Source: Siphlonurus alternatus
Lineage: Eukaryota; Arthropoda; Insecta; Ephemeroptera; Siphlonuridae
Direction: 5' to 3'
Length of the DNA: 64,000 nt
NCBI GenBank assembly: GCA_949825025.1
Contig: OX463778.1
Span: 48,074,829 to 48,138,828, forward strand
The notes below the pieces were generated by a model that saw only the letters and a program-made list of their open reading frames with translations, was not told the origin of the DNA and made no database searches. Below, piece after piece: positions 56,536-64,000 of the stretch; the first letter of the stretch is position 1; each line of letters begins with the position of its first letter. Both the position numbers and the translations under genes were made by a program.

Positions 56536-59050
56536 CTGGAGAAATGTACGGCATCCGCCAGTATAACCGTCACGTAACGTGTACACTGCCGGACAGGAAA
56601 AGTGGCATCTCCGTGGAGTTATTGGCTGAAAATTTTAATACCTCCAGGAAACAACTGACCATAATGTATTCTCCATTTTTTTTAATGTAAGTACAAGGAA
56701 ATTTTACACAAAATTTATACAGTTAAAAAAATTTCAATAAAACTATAAGAACAACATAAGTATCAAAATTAAGGATTTGTAAGAGGTAAAATGTAAATTT
56801 CAATAAATATTTTTATAATGCTAATAAAATTTATTATATTTTAGCTCAAATTATTTGCAAATATATGAATTTAATTGAAATACCAGAATTACCAGAACTT
56901 ATGAATAATAAGAATAATCTTATAGGTTATTGTATAATACAAATATGACGCAAATTTATGAATTAATTGTGTGCTAGTGAATAAAAAATAATGAATTGTA
57001 ACCACTTTTCAAATGAAATTGGAAACTTTCATTACTGCGAATCTGAAATCTATTTAAGAAAAAAAAACTTCTGTCTAGAGATCTCATTGAAAAGAGTGAT
57101 GATCTATAATGTGTCATTGATCTTTTTTATTGAACAGTCTTATATGACCGCTTTAGAAAAAACGATTTCATTTAATCTCATAAGATTGTCTCTTTTCTCC
57201 TCAAAATTGTTCTCTTTAGTCTTATTCTTGGTTTGGATATATACAGAGTAAGTCGACAAATTTCTTCAAGAAACGTTTCTAGCATGGATATAATTGTGTT
57301 AGATCGATTCATCCCTAGTTTCGTATACAAGGTCGGATATTTATTATTGTGTTCGTTGACTTGTGCTGAGGTCTGCAATGCGCACAAACTTCATGTTAAC
57401 ATTACCAATGAAATTTACTAGTGTTTCCTTGTGTATAATATATAGAGGAAAAGAAAAAGGTAAATTGTTGTCAAATAAAAGCCTGACTTACTCAGTAATA
57501 ACTTTAAATGTATACAGTGACAAATGTATAGACGTAATTCTTTGAAAAGGAAAACTCTTCCAGATGAAAAAATATAAAATGATATAAATATAGTACAGAA
57601 AAAATTAATATATATTTTTTTAATTAATGAACAAATTTCTCGTTACATGTAATGTAAAGATTGTCACCAGATGCGTGTTCACTTTGAGAGCAAGAATATA
57701 ACTTTAACATGAAACAAGTAAGTAAAAAATATAACATTTTATATAAATTCCAGTATAAAATTACTGCAAAACTCAGTAAAATAAAGTATACCACGACCGT
57801 TTACCAATCTGGATGCAAACAAGTAGTCCTTTCTGCTACATTTTCTGGTCTGTTTGCAAGACAGAAAAGCGTGATATAACACGAGGCACAACTGACGTCA
57901 GCATGGTCATTTGATGCTCTCGGAGAAGAGACAAGCTTTACTACGCTAAGCTGCTGGCGAGTTATCACGTTACACGTGCGTGCAAGGGGCGATCGCCGCG
58001 CGTGACACCTCCGCCCCACCTGCCGTGTCACGGCCGTCCGGAGTTCAAATGTACCAGCATGCAGTGTACGTACCTGTTGTGATTATAGAAATTATTATCT
58101 CTCGAAACGAATCCCTCCAAGACTACCCCTTGTTATGTTATTAACCCAAAGCCTTTTTGAGTGTATATATATACAGTATTTGGAGAATAAGCTTAACTAG
58201 CTGGTATTTCCTTGATGAGTTATACGAACAGTTCAGACCAGGGTAAATTTCAGTGTTTCAAAGTGTCAAAAAAAAAAGAAAATTTATTTATTGCGTTTTC
58301 CACATACAAATTGTCAGTGTTTGTGTGCTTTAGAGGTTAAACTGTCTGAAATAATTTCTCATAAATTTATAACGCAGCTTATCTAAAATGATGTGTACAA
58401 TATTTAAGAAGTAATTTTATTTTGTAAGTGTTAAAGAATTCATTTTATAATTTATTTATTTTTTACTACTCAATATATACAAAAAGAGAGTTGCGTGTAT
58501 AGCTCGAGATAATAAATTATAGCAACATTGACATTGATATAGAATGTAAATTTAATAATAATAGCATTTGACAGAAGCGGTAATCACAATAGACATGCAG
58601 TTATATACAAAATGACATTGAAAAATTTATTTTAGTGATACATGAAATTAGAATTATTGATGGGGGTGCAGTGACAAAAAATAGCAAAGCAGACGCATTT
58701 TTAATATATATTAAAGCTGTCTTCTGCAGCCATTATTTTTAAAATTTCACGATAAATTTTTATCCTTATAATTTGCCGTGATTTCTACAGGAAAATATAG
58801 CTTTTATTCTTAGCACATGAAGACAGTAACTTTAAAATTAAACTGTAAGTTTATTGTAATGCAATTCTTGTCACAAGAAAAAATTGAAGCGCGCATAATG
58901 CATTTTTTCATTTACAAAGTAAAATTGCATATTTAATTGTCCTTGCAACGTCCTTGTGACCTGTGATGTGTCTACGTGCAAGATTATGTTCGATGTAAAT
59001 ATTCTCTCGCTGTTTAAAAGAAGTCTCGGAAAACCTGCTCTCCCGGCAGT

Positions 59051-59056
59051 CACGTG
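59051..59056. promoter_or_regulatory. E-box in GTCACGTGAC palindrome
   Basis: A symmetric GTCACGTGAC (59049-59058), the form preferred by USF/MITF/TFEB/SREBP-type bHLH-Zip proteins. Other CACGTG sites are at 54600, 54619, 57973, 59694 and 60218. Confidence 0.4.
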
Positions 59057-60351
59057 ACGCCCGGGATCGCGACCTCCGGACGAGCAGGTCTCTGTACATC
59101 GATCTCACACTAATATCCACCCTACAGTCGCGGGGCAAATCAATCATGTGACCAGATAAGAGGACGAGCATTACCTTCCTAACGGTGAAATGATGTCGTG
59201 AATGCAGCCAAGTGTCATTATTATACTGATAAGAAAAATTTATTCTCCATTTTTTATAACGTTATTCAGTTATTCAGTCTTGATAAAGAAAAATACTACT
59301 TTATATCACATAGCTATAATATCATTAATGAATAATGAAAACATTTACACCATAATATGAATACAACAGATTAATTCATGCAATTTAATTATAATATGTT
59401 GAAATTCCATCACGAGATAATATTATACAGAACAATTTTAGAAATGCAATGTACACAATTGAGAGAGTCTATATAGTGGAATGACATTGGATGTTTCGTT
59501 AATCATATTAAAAAAAAAAAAGTCACATAGAAAATTACAAGTACGTGTTAACGGCCATAGCAAATACTCATTCAATTAAGAGTCGGTCGCTAAATGACCA
59601 CGTAGCCGGCAAGTACGGTCGGCTAACGCTCTCACAGCGCAATTACGTTATCCGGACCCGTGACTTCCATTAGCTATCCAGGACCTCATGAATCACGTGA
59701 TCACATTTGTGACGTCACAAGGCGAACATCGTTGGAAGAGGAAGCCCCTAGTTTGACGACAGGAAGTGAAGCCACATTAAATATATTCCTAATTATATTT
59801 AGACGCTTAACGACAGCAAAAATAGAATGAATTTATTTATAAACATTTGATATATTAATATCATTTATTTACGTAACGCAAAATGTATAATATCTATAAT
59901 TTATGGTAAATTTTCTTACTTATGAATTTATATTTTAAGATATTTTTTTAAAAAAAAATTTACCTATAAATTAATTTTTATATTAGCATAATTTAGGTCA
60001 GTTTTTTTTAAGCTTATATATTTAATTTTTTTTCTGGTATAACGAAGAAGAAAACAAGTTTTCCAAAGTAAATATTGCATAATAATGTTTAAATTACTTC
60101 CTGATAAAACACAACATATAATTAAATTGAGGTAAAACAAGCAAAGGAAATAATAAAAGATTTTCAATTCATTCTATTGATGTGAACGGGGGCATTGCAA
60201 TCTTGGAATCAATGTCCCACGTGACCACGAGCATGGCTTGTGATTGGTGGATTAGGAATGTGGAGATCATCTGGAGACCTAGATAATTGTGCGGTGTTTA
60301 TGAGCAGCGAGATCGCGGATGCTGCAACAACGTCGTCTGTCTAGCTGGCTC

Positions 60352-60358
60352 TATATAT
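60352..60358. promoter_or_regulatory. TATA-like element in a GC-rich islet
   Basis: CTATATATGAG lies between GC-rich blocks (TAGCTGGCT and GAGGAGGCCCGTCGG). It reads as TATA on either strand, so the direction is uncertain. The islet 60190-60480 is the best promoter candidate for the minus-strand GRAMD-type gene or an unseen plus-strand gene. Confidence 0.35.
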
Positions 60359-62265
60359 GAGGAGGCCCGTCGGTCGCGCCCAACACGACGCAGAGACGAC
60401 CTCATTATTGCTAATGCGAGATCAGCTGGTGGTGATCAGCTGACCGCGACCAGACAGTAAACAATCAACGCGGATGTAGTTGTTTATTCAGGTGGAAAAA
60501 TCACATCGTAAAATTTCATCAATATATAGGAGAGTGAGAATTGACAAATTTTATTTTATACTTGAATTCTCGTTACACTGATACTGTATACAAGAAATAG
60601 TGGTATATATGTAGTCAGAGAATTGCAAAGGAAGATGTCACGTTTTCACATATGAAGTGAGTTTGTGGAGATGAGAATCAAATTCATATTTTGCAGCAGG
60701 GTTCATCGAAGTACCAAAGCTGAAAACTGCTCTCTGAAAACTATAAAGAATATTTTGTATGATATAATAATTTTAATACTATTTTATTATAAATTATAAT
60801 ATATTTTAATATGTCTCACTAAAAATACAAATTCCTATTATATAGTATAATAAAATAGATAAAATTCTACTCTTAAGTGTTCTTTAGTAAAACAATGGCT
60901 GCAATTTAGAAATTAGATCGATAGTAAAATAATTGAACATGGAGAGTGAATGGTTATAGTCCTTGACCCGAATGGAGCAATATCTTCTAGTCCAGTGGGC
61001 CGTTATATTATCTTATATCATGGACCACTCCCGCGGCAACTGATGCCAATATTATTACAATTTTCCCGCCCCCGCTTCGTTCTCCATAATTATGTTAGCG
61101 CCCACGCCCTCCTGTGTATGATGTATTTACTCTGACGACACGTTATACCAGAAGATTTTACGGGGGCGCTCTGACGTCACTGGTGTGCAAAATTTGCCGC
61201 AGTAACCGCGAAATAAGCCGATCAAGAGAGAGAGAGCTTCATGGAAAACATTGTGAAATACACACAAAAGTACACCAAACTTTCTTTTTTTTTACGATTT
61301 GCTATTTGTTTTGATGATCAGCGTAAAAAAAAATGTATATCATCATGCACAATTATTTTGAATTGCATTGTAAAAATTTTATGTTATATTAAATAGTACT
61401 CTTATAGTTCGTAAAATATTATATGACTACGAAAAATATTTATGTAGTTCTTTGCCAAATAATAGACGTATAATTTAAGTATGAAAAAACGTAGCTACGT
61501 GACCGCAATATTATTTATAGTTAAGTCGTGTTAGAAGAATTTGGTCCACAACTGCAGCACAGCCATTGCCATGGTTCTCAGTTAACAAAGAAGCGCCACG
61601 TTGATGTCGCGAGCTTATTTTAAACATGACATTCTAGCGCTGCGATGGACCGTCAAGCGAGAGTGTTTTTCATTTCCCTGTCAATCAATATTGTCCCATC
61701 ATATGGAGTCAATTAAAATACAGTCTTGTCAGTCTTACTTGTTCATTATAAAATTATAATTGACTTTGAATAATTATTTCATTGTCATATTAAATCAATA
61801 TGAAAAATAAAACAATGTTTTCATGCAGTTATCATAAATGACTTACATAATTTTTAAGATTTGGAACAAATGCTTATATTTCATACTACATTACGCTCAT
61901 TAGAAAGCTTAGTACATTATTAAAGCAGTAATTCATTATAATATGAAATGCTCTTATTTCTTTACAAAAACGTTACGATCTTTTTTTAATAATATAAAAT
62001 TTCGTGATTTTCAGCAATAAAATATAAAACCCTACTATTTGAACTTATATTTATAAAATGGTACCCTTTTATTCTTGTATAATGCTTTTAAACTATATGA
62101 GAAACTATTATGTGATTTTTTTTATATATGATCTTTCTCTATGTACCGTATTTTCATCTAAATCACGCTACTATAATAATTCTGTAAACTTAAAAAGAGC
62201 GTTTCGTGGGAGTTTTCCCATGATGTTTCTACCGGAGTTATGACCTCAATGCTTTAGTTTGGATC

Positions 62266-62355
62266 ATGCGCCCAGCTGTGCTCACGTGCCTCGCGGATCC
62301 TAAGGACTTCTGAAACGTCAGGCGGGTCACCAGATGACCTGACCTTGAACCCTAG
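62266..62355. promoter_or_regulatory. GC-rich islet with nuclear-receptor half-sites
   Basis: Contains CTCACGTGCC, GGGTCACC, ATGACCTG and TGACCTTGAA within 90 bp. The last is the extended ERR/FTZ-F1-type half-site read on the minus strand. Functional role inferred only. Confidence 0.3.
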
Positions 62356-62665
62356 CCTCGTGCCAAGCCTCGTCAACAATTCTGCAGGCTTTCAGAAAGA
62401 TTATATAAGGGTCAACAATCCTTCACAAAATATCGTAACATTAAATTGATGCAAATCTTTTGACAACAACCTCGTCATAAAATTGATTATTTTTAATGGA
62501 CACTCGTAATGTAAAATAAAAAGAAATCGATTAATTAATATATTTTATACGCTAAAGGATACAAACTACTGTAAATTGTAAATCTAAGAAAATTATTTAA
62601 AATCTTTACATATTTATATAACGGTTCTTTATAATAAATAAAATATACAATTATATAATAATTAA

Positions 62666-63317
62666 AGTAGAGGTGTGAGCGAGTTCATTTTTTTTAATAT
62701 TTTATTTTTTAAAAATAGTTTAAGCTGCCTTCTATTGAGAAATGAAAACCAAAAAATTCCATCTCAAATAGTTTCACCACAAAAAATTCCCAAAGTTGGT
62801 GTTTCGGAGGCCTTTAACGTGCAGCCTTATGGAACATAAAACCGCGTTTTACTCCAACTTTTTCTGAACTATGGTACCATTTAAAAAATACTTACGTAAT
62901 CTATGATGAATTCTTTAATGAATTTTCAAATAAATTTTTTTTTTTTACGGGGTCGTTTTCTTGGAAAAAAATCATGAAAATCCTTATGGGAATTAACCCG
63001 CAAAAACTTAAAGATTTTTTTCCGAAATAACAGCTCCGTAATTTTTTTTTTTATTTAAAAATCCATTAAAGAATTCATCATAGATTATGTAGGTATTTTT
63101 TAAATGGTAGCATAGTTCAGAAAATGTTGGAGTAAAACGCGGTTTTATGTTCCATAAGGCTGCACGTCAAAGGCCTCCGAAACACCAACTTTGGGAATTT
63201 TTTGTGGTGAAACTATTTGAGATGGAATTTTTTGGTTTTCATTTCTCAATAGAGGGCAGCTTAAACTATTTTTAGAAAATAAAATATTTAAAAAAAAATG
63301 CCATAGCTCACTCTACT
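62666..63317. mobile_element. TTAA-flanked palindromic MITE, subfamily A
   Basis: TTAA at 62662-62665 and 63318-63321. The ends AGTAGAGGTGTGAGC and GCTCACTCTACT are inverted with a small gap. The arms are complementary to a centre near 62990, including GTTTCGGAGGCCTTT.ACGTG and AAACCGCGTTTTACTCCAAC. Length 652 bp, close to the nested copy at 7001-7646, with shared inner blocks. Confidence 0.87.
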
Positions 63318-63321
63318 TTAA

Positions 63322-64000
63322 TTAAATATCAAAGATCAGAGAATTTCTACATTATTTTCAAAGGTATGTTATCTATATATGTAGACTGTCTCACGATACC
63401 TGCACGCTCAAATACTTCTTATCAACACTACGATATGTCATGATGATATATTATTATTATATTCAAGCATTTTATTATATACAATGCTATCTAAATTGAA
63501 AATTATTACTGTACAATGTGATAAGCTTCTTTAAGGAAGACGAAAGCTAAAAGAAAAAAAAAATTATATGTACATAAAGATTAATTACAATGAACCTCAT
63601 TCTTTATATAACTATAAAATTTATGGTACATAATTGTTACAATATCATAAAATTATTACATGAGAAACTGCATCTTGAATGCTGCATACATAATATAAAA
63701 TATTGTTGCTTAGGTGAGATTACAGTGGATTGTGGTTAATGTATGTGCACGTGTAAGGTATTCTACGCTAATGTCATTGAGAAGACGAGCTCACTTGAAT
63801 GACAATTGTCACGCTGCCAGTAAGCTGCTGCATCTTGTATACATTCACGTGGCAAGCTGCGTGAGGGGGCCAGTCTACGTCATAAATTACGTGATCCTAT
63901 AACTAAAAAAAAAAAAAAAAAATGCAGTTTGTGTGTAAAAAAAAATGTTAGTTTTATTGGGCTTCAAGCGACGTTGTTGATACACATGCACTCTTAGAAT
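63322..64000. other. AT-rich end of window
   Basis: No gene recognised. An A-tract at 63905-63922 follows a GC-richer stretch (63710-63900) and might be a retroposon tail, but there is no second copy for comparison. Confidence 0.5.

Larger units (their letters stand above)
56536..62660. other. Upstream/5' intronic region with regulatory-looking islets
   Basis: AT-rich with GC-richer islets at 57890-58070, 59040-59160, 59580-59760 and 60190-60480. These carry CACGTG, TGACGTCA and GATA-like sites. No exon with consistent phase to 56535 was recognised. One or more islets could contain the gene's first exon or promoter. Confidence 0.5.

Noticed and set aside
57801..58031. 76-codon minus-strand frame as an upstream GRAMD-type exon
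   Set aside because: No acceptor/donor pair with phase matching 56535 and no family resemblance; kept only as a GC-rich islet.

Overview
The window is nuclear DNA from an animal, most likely an arthropod and possibly a crustacean. It is strongly AT-rich, with GC-rich coding exons scattered through long AT-rich introns, canonical GT/AG splice sites, long (TA)n and (GA)n tracts, a 5S-rRNA-derived SINE and many small palindromic transposons. There are no operons or bacterial features. The gene content (GH56 hyaluronidase, Tret1/GLUT8-like sugar transporter, GRAM-domain ER protein) fits an arthropod, but the species cannot be named from the sequence.

Layout. (1) 1-2211, plus strand: the last three coding exons of a GH56 hyaluronidase whose 5' part lies outside the window. 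(2) 3726-about 18.1 kb, minus strand, convergent with it: a complete MFS sugar transporter (facilitated trehalose/glucose transporter type) with five common or default coding exons and up to three mutually exclusive, phase-compatible first exons, plus a probable non-coding leader exon with a short uORF. (3) 18183-19027, plus strand, divergent from the transporter promoter: a two-exon candidate gene for a 48-residue secreted peptide. (4) 19-32 kb: a repeat-rich intergenic region with a full-length 5S-type SINE, a 3.4-kb inverted-repeat structure, (TA)n tracts and foldback elements. (5) 32469-56535, minus strand: a GRAMD2B/GRAMD3-type gene in eight recognisable coding exons, with GRAM domain and C-terminal transmembrane segment but no VASt domain, and very long 5' introns. 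(6) 56.5-64 kb: non-coding sequence upstream of or within the 5' region of that gene, with E-box/CRE-rich islets, a TATA-like site and another foldback element.

The three main genes have no obvious shared pathway. The most notable non-genic content is a set of full-length-palindrome MITEs flanked by TTAA (at least five insertions in three subfamilies, one nested precisely inside another), a perfect 65-bp-arm hairpin flanked by TA, and GGCGCGGATCCAG-ended hAT-like MITEs. Exon and intron calls were made by eye from reading frame, splice-site match, phase and family resemblance. No database search or alignment was run.
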